Part shown: positions 16,020 to 23,719 of the stretch, piece by piece | Layout of the letters: each line of letters begins with the position of its first letter | Position numbering within the stretch: position 1 is the stretch's first letter | Source of the DNA: Betaproteobacteria bacterium | GTDB lineage: Bacteria > Pseudomonadota > Gammaproteobacteria > Burkholderiales > Casimicrobiaceae | DNA length: 64,000 bases | Assembly (NCBI GenBank): GCA_016720425.1 | Contig: JADKKQ010000006.1 | Span: forward strand, 186,001-250,000 | Direction: 5' to 3' | Program-made: the position numbers and the translations under genes | Notes under the pieces: generated by a model | Database searches by the model: none | Told to the model about the DNA's origin: nothing | The model's input: only the letters and a program-made list of their open reading frames with translations

Positions 16020-17492
16020 ATGACCTTCGATCTGGAAACCGCCGCCAATCCGCAGGGACTGCGCCGCGTCGCCATCGACCCCGTGTCCCGCGTCGAGGGC
16101 CACGGCAAGGTGACGCTGCTGCTCGACGCCGACGACCGGGTCCACCAGGTCCGGCTGCACATCGTCGAGTTCCGCGGCTTCGAGAAGTTCATCCAGGGCC
16201 GGCCCTACTGGGAGGTCCCGGTGATGGTGCAGCGGCTCTGCGGCATCTGCCCGGTCAGCCACCACCTCGCCGCGTCGAAGGCGATGGACCAGATCGTCGG
16301 CGCCCGCAAGGTCACGCCGACCGCCGACAAGATCCGCCGCCTGATGCACTTCGGCCAGATCCTGCAGTCGCACGCGCTGCACTTCTTCCACCTCTGCTCG
16401 CCCGATCTGCTGTTCGGCTTCGACAGCGACGTCGCGAAGCGCAACATCGTCGGCGTCGCGCAGGCGCATCCCGACATCGCCAAGCGCGGCGTGCTGCTGA
16501 GGAAGTACGGGCAGGAGGTGATCCGGATGACCGCCGGCAAGCGGGTCCACGGCACCGGCTCGGTCCCCGGAGGCGTCAACAAGTCGCTGGCCGAGAGCGA
16601 GCGCGCGGCGCTGCTGAAGGACGTCTACCAGATGATCGCCTGGAGCCGCGACGCGGTGCGGCTCGTGAAGGAGCTGTTCGAGAAGAACCTCGCCTTCTAC
16701 GAGGCGTTCGGGCGCTTCCGCGCCAACAGCCTGTGCCTCGTCCGCGGCGACGGCGCGATGGACCTCTACCACGGCGGCCTGCGCGCGCGCGACGCCGACG
16801 GCAAGACGCTGTTCGACCACGTCGAGTACTCGACCTACTGGGACTACCTGCTCGAGGACGTGAAGCCCTGGTCGTACATGAAGTTCCCGTTCCTGCGCTC
16901 GCTCGGGCCGGACGAAGGCTGGTACCGCGTCGGGCCGCTCGCGAGGGTGGCGGGTTGCGACTTCATTCCCACGCCACTCGCCGACCGCGAGCGGCAGGAC
17001 TTCCTCGCCTACGATGGCGGCAACGCGGCGGGCGCGACGCTGGGCTACCACTGGGCGCGGATGATCGAGATGCTGCACGCCGCCGAGGGCATCAAGGACC
17101 TGCTGCACGACGACGACATCACCGGCAGCGAGCTCATGACCCGCGGCGAGCGCGCCGGCCGCGGCATCGGCATGATCGAGGCGCCGCGCGGCACGCTGAT
17201 CCACCACTACCGGGTGAACGAGGACGATCAGGTCGTGCGCGCCAACCTCATCGTCTCGACCACGCACAACAACCAGGCGATGAACGAGGCGATCCGCCAG
17301 GTGGCACGGCAGTACCTCGACGGAAAGAAGCTGACCGAGGGGCTGCTGAACCACATCGAGGTGGCGATCCGCTGCTTCGACCCCTGCCTGTCCTGCGCGA
17401 CGCACGCCCTCGGCCGCATGCCGCTCGCCGTCGAGCTGGTCGACGCCGACGGCCGCGTGGTCGACGAGCTGGCGCGCGGTGGCGACGAGTGA
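16020..17492 (+). CDS. hoxH: NAD-reducing hydrogenase large subunit HoxH
   Basis: The 490-residue catalytic subunit that binds the Ni-Fe(CN)2CO centre and splits or forms H2. Both ligand motifs are complete: L1 RLCGICPVSHH near residue 72 and L2 DPCLSCATHALG near the C-terminus. A short tail after L2 (RMPLAVELVDADGRVVDE and a few more residues) is the piece removed by the maturation protease once nickel is inserted. Intact motifs predict an active enzyme, provided hyp maturation genes exist elsewhere in the genome; none are in this window. AACGAGGAGC lies upstream of the ATG. Confidence 0.96.
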   Translation: MTFDLETAANPQGLRRVAIDPVSRVEGHGKVTLLLDADDRVHQVRLHIVEFRGFEKFIQGRPYWEVPVMVQRLCGICPVSHHLAASKAMDQIVGARKVTPTADKIRRLMHFGQILQSHALHFFHLCSPDLLFGFDSDVAKRNIVGVAQAHPDIAKRGVLLRKYGQEVIRMTAGKRVHGTGSVPGGVNKSLAESERAALLKDVYQMIAWSRDAVRLVKELFEKNLAFYEAFGRFRANSLCLVRGDGAMDLYHGGLRARDADGKTLFDHVEYSTYWDYLLEDVKPWSYMKFPFLRSLGPDEGWYRVGPLARVAGCDFIPTPLADRERQDFLAYDGGNAAGATLGYHWARMIEMLHAAEGIKDLLHDDDITGSELMTRGERAGRGIGMIEAPRGTLIHHYRVNEDDQVVRANLIVSTTHNNQAMNEAIRQVARQYLDGKKLTEGLLNHIEVAIRCFDPCLSCATHALGRMPLAVELVDADGRVVDELARGGDE

Positions 17493-17540
17493 GCAACGCT
17501 GCAATCCGCCCGCGCAGTAGAGTTGTTCACGGGTCCTGAG

Positions 17541-18062
17541 GTGGCGGGCCGGGTCGCGCCGGTCCTGGTGTTCGCCTGCGGCAACCCCAGCCGCGGCGAC
17601 GACGCGCTCGGGCCGGCGTTCATCGCCCGCGTCGAGGCGCTGCTCGCGGACGAGATCCGGCAGGGTGAGCTCGAGCTGCTGACCGACTTCCAGCTGCAGG
17701 CCGAGCACGCGCTCGATCTCGTGGGCCGGGAGCAGGTGGTGTTCGTCGACGCCAGCGTCGCCTGCGTCGCCCCCTTTGCCTGGACCGAGGTGCAGCCCGC
17801 GCGCGACGTCACCTGGTCGACCCACGTGATGTCGCCGGCCGCGGTGCTCGCCACCTTCCGCGCGATCGACGACCGCGAGCCGCCGCCCTGCCGCGTGCTC
17901 GCCATCCGCGGTCGGGCGTTCGAGCTCGGCGCGCCGCTTTCGGCGCCGGCGGCCGACCACCTCGCGGCAGCCGTCGACTTCTTCGTCGGCTGGCTCGCCG
18001 CTCGGGCGGGCGGCCGCGCGGCGGCGGGGGCCGCAGTGGCGGACGAATCGCGTTGCGGCTGA
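17541..18062 (+). CDS. hoxW: Hydrogenase maturation endopeptidase HoxW
   Basis: About 173 residues of the HycI/HoxW protease family, which cuts the C-terminal tail of HoxH after nickel insertion. The family signature GNPSRGDDALGP is near the N-terminus (two of the metal-sensing acids are here), and VVFVDAS carries another conserved acidic position. The start is uncertain: GTG 17541 gives a family-like N-terminus; an in-frame TTG at 17523 is possible; no ATG or good ribosome-binding site is present. It follows hoxH by 48 bases, so it is probably the last gene of the hox operon. Confidence 0.88.
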   Translation: MAGRVAPVLVFACGNPSRGDDALGPAFIARVEALLADEIRQGELELLTDFQLQAEHALDLVGREQVVFVDASVACVAPFAWTEVQPARDVTWSTHVMSPAAVLATFRAIDDREPPPCRVLAIRGRAFELGAPLSAPAADHLAAAVDFFVGWLAARAGGRAAAGAAVADESRCG

Positions 18063-18164
18063 TCGGCCTCCGGCGCGTACCCGACCTCGATGCCCGACCG
18101 GGGCTCCTGGCGGCTCCTCGGAGGTGCGGCGTCGCGTGCCGGTTCGCTCGGCCGTGAGTCGGGA

Positions 18165-18170
18165 TAGACT
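18165..18170 (+). promoter_or_regulatory. -10-like TAGACT six bases before the egtD ATG
   Basis: TAGACT ends six bases before the start codon at 18177 and no Shine-Dalgarno sequence is visible. If this is the true -10 element, transcription would begin at or next to the A of the ATG, giving a leaderless mRNA. The -35 region (TTCGCT, about 16 bases upstream) is weak. Confidence 0.4.
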
Positions 18171-18176
18171 GGCGGC

Positions 18177-19175
18177 ATGGCTTCGGACCGCCCGATGAGA
18201 ACGCCCCGCTTCCTGCAACTGCGCCGCGACGATCAGGCCGCGGTGCGCGCCGAGCTGCTGCGCGGCCTGACGGCGCCGGCCGCCACGACGTCGCCCAAGT
18301 ATCTGTACGACGCCCTGGGGTCGCGCCTGTTCGAGGCGATCACCGAGCTCCCCGAATACGATCTGACGCGCAACGAGGCCGCGATCTTCGCCGCCCGGGC
18401 CGAGGCGATGTCGGCCCGGGTGCCCGGCGGGGCGACGTGGATCGACCTGGGCGCCGGCAATTGCTGCAAGGCCGCCCGCCTGTTCCCGCGCTTCGCCCCG
18501 CGGCGCTACGTGGCGGTGGACATCGCGGTCGACTTCCTGCAGAGCGCACTCGAAACGCTGCAGCGCCAGCACCCGGAGCTCGAGATCGTGGGCCTGGGAC
18601 TGGATTTCTCCACGCGACTGGAATTGCCCGCCGGGGCGGTCGACGCCGACGGCGCGCGGGTGCTGTTCTATCCCGGCTCCAGCATCGGCAACTTCACGCC
18701 GGCCGAGGCGCAGGTGTTCCTGCGCAGCGTGCACGCCGCCTGCGGCACGGCAGCCGGCAGCGGCCTGCTGATCGGCGTCGACCTGGTCAGGGACGCGGCT
18801 GCGCTCGAAGCCGCCTACGACGACGCACTCGGCGTGACCGCGGCCTTCAACCGCAACCTGCTGCTGCACGTCAACCGCCTCGCGGGCACCGACTTCGCCG
18901 TGCGCGACTGGTCGCACGTCGCGGTGTTCAATGCCGCGCGGTCGCGGATCGAGATGCACCTGCAGGCGCGCCGCGACCTGACGGTGCGCTGGGCCGGCGG
19001 CGAGCGGGCGTTTGCGGCCGGCGAGCGCATCCACACCGAGAATTCCTGCAAGTGGACGCTGCCGGACTTCGAGGCGCTGCTGACGCAGGCGGGTTTCGCG
19101 CGTGGCGAAAGCTGGACCGACGACGCCCGTCGCTTCGCGGTGGTCTGGGCGCCGGCCGCCGCCGCGCCGCGATGA
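18177..19175 (+). CDS. egtD: L-histidine N-alpha-methyltransferase EgtD
   Basis: The 332-residue SAM-dependent enzyme that trimethylates histidine to hercynine. Diagnostic segments: TSPKYLYDALGSRLFEAI near the N-terminus, SAM motif DLGAGNCCKA, the family hallmark FYPGSSIGNFTPAEA, GLLIGVDLVRD and the late HTENSCKWT block that positions substrate. Length is normal for EgtD. It ends 47 bases from the convergent EgtB-like gene. Hercynine is the shared precursor of ergothioneine and selenoneine; the senA, senB and selD neighbours point to selenoneine as at least one end product. An in-frame ATG at 18195 is an alternative start. Confidence 0.95.
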   Translation: MASDRPMRTPRFLQLRRDDQAAVRAELLRGLTAPAATTSPKYLYDALGSRLFEAITELPEYDLTRNEAAIFAARAEAMSARVPGGATWIDLGAGNCCKAARLFPRFAPRRYVAVDIAVDFLQSALETLQRQHPELEIVGLGLDFSTRLELPAGAVDADGARVLFYPGSSIGNFTPAEAQVFLRSVHAACGTAAGSGLLIGVDLVRDAAALEAAYDDALGVTAAFNRNLLLHVNRLAGTDFAVRDWSHVAVFNAARSRIEMHLQARRDLTVRWAGGERAFAAGERIHTENSCKWTLPDFEALLTQAGFARGESWTDDARRFAVVWAPAAAAPR

Positions 19176-19222
19176 CCGCTGCGTCTTTTCCTGCGGCCGG
19201 GGAAGGTGCCGGCCCGACGGTG

Positions 19223-20371
19223 TCAGCGCGCCGAGCGAAAGCCGGCGAAGATGTCGCGCCGCTCGGGCGGGAAGTAGTTGCGGTAGCGCGGGCAGAGCAG
19301 GTGCGCCGAGGTGGCCGCGCAGGCGCCGCGCAACACCCGTCGGCTGCCGAACCAGGGCGCCGAGTAGTCGCGATAGGGGTGGGCTGCGAAGCCGGGGTAG
19401 GGCAGGAAGGGGCTGGCGGTCCACTCCCACACCTCGCCCCAGCCGAACTCCGGCGCGGTCAGCGCCGCGCACTCCCACTCCGCCTCGGTGGGCAGCCGGC
19501 GCCCGGCCCAGCGGCACCACGCCCGGGCGTCGTCCCAATCGAGGTGCACCGCCGGCGCACCCGGATCGAGCGGCTCCCAGCGGCCGAAGCGGTGTGCCTG
19601 CCACTGCCCGTCCCGGTGGCGCAGATGCGGGGGCAGCCGGTGACCCGTCGCCTCGACGAAGGGCAGGTAGCGCGCCCAGCCGACCGGCGCCGCGTCGATG
19701 TGGAAGGCATCGAGCGCGACGTCGGTCGCGCCCTGCTCGTTGTCGAAGGCGAAGCCGGCGTCGTCGCTGCCCAGCCGCCAGCGCTGCGCCGTCACCGCCA
19801 CTTCGGTCGGGGCGCCCGCGGGCCCCGCGGGATGGCCGCGCCGCAGCGCCGCGGGGAGGTCGACGTCCAGTGCCTGCGCCATGTAGACCGAAGCCTCGGC
19901 GTGCATGTCCTCGTGCAGCAGCACCAGCCGCCAGAAGTAGAGCGCGTCGTCGTCCGACCCCGCCCCGTCGAGCAGCGCCAGCGTGTCCGCCAGCACGAGC
20001 TCGAGATAGCGGCGGGTGGCGTCGAGGTCGGGCAAGGGCAGGTCCCAGCGACTCGCATGGGCGACGACGCTGGAGTTGTACAGCGCGTCGGCGCCCGGCA
20101 GGCGCGAAGCTTCGCGCGGATGCTCGGGGTCGCAGGCCGTGCCCCGCGCGCGCTGCCGGTTGCGCGCGATCCACCACTCCTGGAACCAGCCGACGTGGCC
20201 CAGTTCCCACAGCGGCGGATTGAGCTCGGCGACACGGGGAACGCGCAGGTCGGGTCGGGCGCGCTGCCAGGCGGCGATCAGGCCGAGCGTGCGCTCGCGC
20301 GTCGCGCGCAGGGCGCGGGCCAGCGTGTCCGCATCCGCCTGTCGGACGCTCGTTGCCTTCCAGTCAGTCAC
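19223..20371 (-). CDS. senA: EgtB-like non-haem iron enzyme, probable selenoneine synthase SenA
   Basis: A 382-residue protein with an N-terminal DinB-like domain carrying the three-histidine iron site (His59 in WELGHVGWFQEWW, His153 and His157 in HEDMH) and a C-terminal formylglycine-generating-enzyme-like domain (LPTEAEWE, GEVWEWTASPFLPYPGF, IFAGFRSAR). EgtB joins hercynine to gamma-glutamylcysteine; SenA is the paralogue that joins hercynine to a selenosugar. I prefer SenA because it is divergently paired with senB and selD. In addition the RNWD-type segment that in EgtB supplies an aspartate for gamma-glutamylcysteine reads RNYF (364-367), by alignment from memory. The start is a GTG with no clear ribosome-binding site, so it may lie further downstream. 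Confidence 0.82.
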   Translation of the reverse strand: MTDWKATSVRQADADTLARALRATRERTLGLIAAWQRARPDLRVPRVAELNPPLWELGHVGWFQEWWIARNRQRARGTACDPEHPREASRLPGADALYNSSVVAHASRWDLPLPDLDATRRYLELVLADTLALLDGAGSDDDALYFWRLVLLHEDMHAEASVYMAQALDVDLPAALRRGHPAGPAGAPTEVAVTAQRWRLGSDDAGFAFDNEQGATDVALDAFHIDAAPVGWARYLPFVEATGHRLPPHLRHRDGQWQAHRFGRWEPLDPGAPAVHLDWDDARAWCRWAGRRLPTEAEWECAALTAPEFGWGEVWEWTASPFLPYPGFAAHPYRDYSAPWFGSRRVLRGACAATSAHLLCPRYRNYFPPERRDIFAGFRSAR

Positions 20372-20385
20372 GCCGATCGCCGGTG

Positions 20386-21366
20386 ATGAATCGTGCTCGG
20401 GTGGTGATCATAAGTCCCGCGCTGGCCGACGCCAACAACGGCAACTGGCAGACCGCGCGGCGCTGGCAGCGCATGCTGGCCGCGCGCCATGCCGTTCGCA
20501 TCGCGCGCGAGTGGCCCGACGCGCAGGCCGCGGGCGACCAGGTGATGCTGGCGCTGCACGCGCGGCGCTCCGCGCCCGCCATCGCCGCCTGGGCCGCGCA
20601 GCGGGGCGGCGAGCGGCTGGCGGTGGTGCTGACCGGAACCGACCTCTATCGCGACATCCTCACCGACGCGGCGGCACAGCGGTCGCTGGCGCTGGCACGC
20701 ACGCTGGTGCTGCTGCACGAACTGGGTCCGCGGGCGCTGCCCGAGGCGCTGCGCGCCAAGGCACGGGTGATTCGGCAGTCGACCACCGCGCGGGCGCCGC
20801 AGGTCAAGACCGGGCGGCACCTGCGCGCCCTGATGGTGGGCCATCTGCGCAGCGAGAAGGACCCGCTGACGCTGCTGGCCGCGGCGCGCTTGCTGCGCGA
20901 CGAGCCGCGGATCCGGATCGACCACGTGGGGGCGGCGCTGGACGCGGCGCTGGGCCGGGCCGCCCGGGCGACCGGGCGGGATTGTCCGGCCTACCGCTGG
21001 CTGGGCGCGCAGCCGCACGAGGCCACGCGGCGGCGCATCCAGCGGGCGCACGTGCTGGTGCATGCCAGCCGCATCGAGGGTGGCGCCCACGTGGTGATGG
21101 AGGCGGTGTGCAGCGGCACGCCGGTGCTGGCCTCGCGCATCGACGGCAACGTCGGGATGCTGGGTGCCGACTATGCCGGATACTTCGCGCCGGGCGACGC
21201 CCTGGCGCTGGCCGCGCTGTTGCGGGAAGCCTGGCACACGCGGGACGCGCCGCAGGGACTGCTGCCGCGCCTGGCGGCACAGTGCGCGCGGCGCGCGCCG
21301 CTGTTCGCCCCCGATGCCGAGCGGCAGGCGCTGTTCGAGCTGGTGGCGTCGCTGGGAACGGATTGA
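20386..21366 (+). CDS. senB: Glycosyltransferase-like selenosugar synthase SenB
   Basis: A 326-residue GT-B-fold protein beginning VVIISPALADANNGNWQTA, which I recognise as the N-terminus of the family formerly called TIGR04348 glycosyltransferases and later named SenB. LRSEKDPLTLLAAARLL and the acceptor/donor block HASRIEGGAHVVMEAV are typical glycosyltransferase features. SenB forms a carbon-selenium bond from selenophosphate and a UDP-sugar, giving the selenosugar used by SenA. Its stop is immediately followed by the selD ATG with no spacer, so the two are translationally coupled. Only 14 bases separate its start from that of senA on the other strand. Confidence 0.88.
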   Translation: MNRARVVIISPALADANNGNWQTARRWQRMLAARHAVRIAREWPDAQAAGDQVMLALHARRSAPAIAAWAAQRGGERLAVVLTGTDLYRDILTDAAAQRSLALARTLVLLHELGPRALPEALRAKARVIRQSTTARAPQVKTGRHLRALMVGHLRSEKDPLTLLAAARLLRDEPRIRIDHVGAALDAALGRAARATGRDCPAYRWLGAQPHEATRRRIQRAHVLVHASRIEGGAHVVMEAVCSGTPVLASRIDGNVGMLGADYAGYFAPGDALALAALLREAWHTRDAPQGLLPRLAAQCARRAPLFAPDAERQALFELVASLGTD

Positions 21367-23653
21367 ATGCAGCCAGCCGAGCAACCGGTGCTGCGCGACA
21401 TCGTGCTGGTCGGCGGGGGCCACAGCCACGTCGGCGTGCTGCGGCGCTTCGGCATGAAGCCCGAGCCCGGCGTGCGCCTCACCGTGATCTGCAACACCGT
21501 GGACACGCCGTACTCGGGCATGCTGCCCGGGTACGTCGCGGGCCACTACGGCTACGACGACGTGCACATCGACCTGCCCCGGCTGGCCGCGTTCGCCGGC
21601 GCCCGCTTCTTCCACGACGAGGTCGTCGGGCTCGACCGCGCCGCGGGCAAGGTGCTCTGCCGCGAGCGGCCGCCGGTGGCCTACGACCTGTGCTCGATCA
21701 ACGTCGGCTCGACGCCGCAGGTGTCCCGGGTGCCGGGGGCCGCCGAGCACGCGGTGCCGGTGAAGCCGATTCCGCGCTTCGACGCCCGCTGGCTGGCGCT
21801 GCTCGACCGGGTGCGGCAGCACGCCGGCCGCACGACGATCGCGCTGGTCGGCGGCGGCGCCGGAGGCGTCGAGCTGACGCTGTCGATGCAGTATCGGCTG
21901 CGCCACGAGCTGCGCGCGATCGGCCGCGATCCCGACGACCTGGAGTTCCACCTGTTCACCCGCGACGCCGAGATCATGACCACCCACAACGGCTGGGTGC
22001 GCCGCCGCTTCACCCGCGTGCTGGCGCGGCGCGGCGTGCGGCTGCACGCCCGGGGCCGAGGTGCGCGCAGTGACCGCGGGCGGGCTGACGACCGTCGGTG
22101 GCGAAGCGCTGGCGGCCGACGAAGTGGTCTGGGTCACGCAGGCCGGCGGCCCCGCCTGGCTCGCGGACACCGGCCTCGCCCTCGACGCCGACGGATTCGT
22201 CGCCGTCGACGAATTCCTGCGCAGCAGCGACCCGCGGGTGTTCGCCGCCGGCGACGTGGCCGCCTACACCCGGCGCCCGCTGGAGAAGGCCGGCGTGTTC
22301 GCGGTGCGCATGGGCATGCCGCTGGCCGACAACCTGCGCCGGGCCGCGCGCGGCGAGCCGCTGCGCGCCTACCGGCCGCAACGCCGTTGGCTGGCGCTGA
22401 TCAGCACCGGCGATCGGCACGCGGTGGCCTCGCGCGGGCCGATCGGCTTCGCCGGCGACTGGGTCTGGCGGTGGAAGGACAGCATCGACCGGCGCTTCAT
22501 GCGCCGCTTCGGCGAGTTCCCCGCGATGGCGGCCCCGCCGGCGGCGAGCGTCGCGAAGGTGTCGCTCACCGCCGACGAGGCGCAGCAGGCGATCTCGGCG
22601 GTTGCGATGCGCTGCGGCGGCTGCGGGGCCAAGGTCGGCGCCACGGTGCTGTCGCGCGCGCTGGGCGCGCTGCGGCCGGTCGAGCGCGACGACGTGGTGA
22701 TCGGCCTCCACGCGCCCGACGACGCCGCCGTGGTTCGGGTGCCGCCCGGGATGGCCATGGTCCACACCGTCGACTTCTTCCGCGCCTTCATCGACGACCC
22801 CTGGGTGTTCGGGAAGATCGCGGCCAACCACGCGCTGGGCGACATCTACGCGATGGGCGGCGAGCCGCAGTCGGCCACCGCGATCGTGACCGTGCCGCCA
22901 GGTCTGGAAGCCAAGGTCGAGGAACTGCTGTTCCAGATGATGAGCGGCGCGATCGACGTGCTGAACGCCGCGAACTGCGCGCTGGTCGGCGGGCACACCG
23001 GCGAAGGGAAGGAGCTGGCGCTGGGCTTCGCCGTCAACGGCCTGGTCGACGCGGCGATGGCGACGGTGCTGCGCAAGGGCGGGCTGCGTCCGGGCGACGC
23101 GCTGCTGCTGACCAAGCCGATCGGCACCGGCACGCTGTTCGCCGCGCAGGCGCGTGCGACCTCGGTGCCGGGCTTTCGCGGCCGGTGGATCGACGCGGCG
23201 CTCGACTCGATGGTGGCGTCCAACCGCGCCGGCGCGCAGGTCCTGCTGCAGCACGGGGCCACCGCCTGCACCGACCTCACCGGGTTCGGCCTCCTCGGGC
23301 ACCTGGTGGAAATGACCCGGCCGTCGGCGGTCGATGCCGAGATCGATCTGTCGGCGCTGCCGGTGCTGGCGGGCGCCGAGGCGTGCGTGGCCGCGGGCAT
23401 CGCCAGCTCGCTGGCGCCGGCCAACGTGCGGCTGCGCCGGGCGCTGCGCAACCAGGCCGAGTTCGTCGACCATCCGCGCTATGCGCTGCTGTTCGACCCG
23501 CAGACCGCCGGCGGCCTGCTCGCCGGAGTCCCGGCGGCGCGCGCCCCGGCCTGCGTGGACGCGTTGCGCGCCGCCGGCTATCCGCAGACGGCGGTCATCG
23601 GCCGCATCCTGCCCGCCGGGGACGCGCTGGAGCCGGTACTGCTGCGGGACTGA
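21367..23653 (+). CDS. selD: FAD oxidoreductase-selenide,water dikinase fusion (SelD/SenC), apparent frameshift near 22050
   Basis: Two-domain protein of about 761 residues if one base is removed. The N-terminal half is a FAD/NAD(P)-binding oxidoreductase (VGGGHSHVGVLRRFG, VGGGAGGVELTLSM, then FAAGDVAAYTRRPLEKAG after the shift). The C-terminal half is SelD, which makes selenophosphate from selenide and ATP: RCGGCGAKVGATVL holds the essential Cys (the second Cys of the usual GCGCK is Ala), followed by DDAAVVRV, HTVDFFRAF, NHALGDIYAMGG and LVGGHTGEGKEL. The frame breaks at CACGCCCGGGGCC (22045-22057): removing one C joins RLHA to GAEVRAV. Without correction the SelD half could start at GTG 22061 (23653 end, 530 residues). 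It supplies selenophosphate to SenB and possibly to other selenium pathways. Confidence 0.85.
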
Positions 23654-23719
23654 ACGCGATCACCGAACGACCTTCGCGCTGCGCACTCCGGTGTTCGCCC
23701 TTGGGGCGGCCCTTCAGAC

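Noticed and set aside
15354..20210. A 1618-codon open frame on the minus strand across hoxYHW and egtD
   Set aside because: It is a GC-rich antisense frame with Arg/Gly/Ala/His-rich translation and no domains until its start overlaps the EgtB-like gene; the plus strand carries intact conserved genes here.
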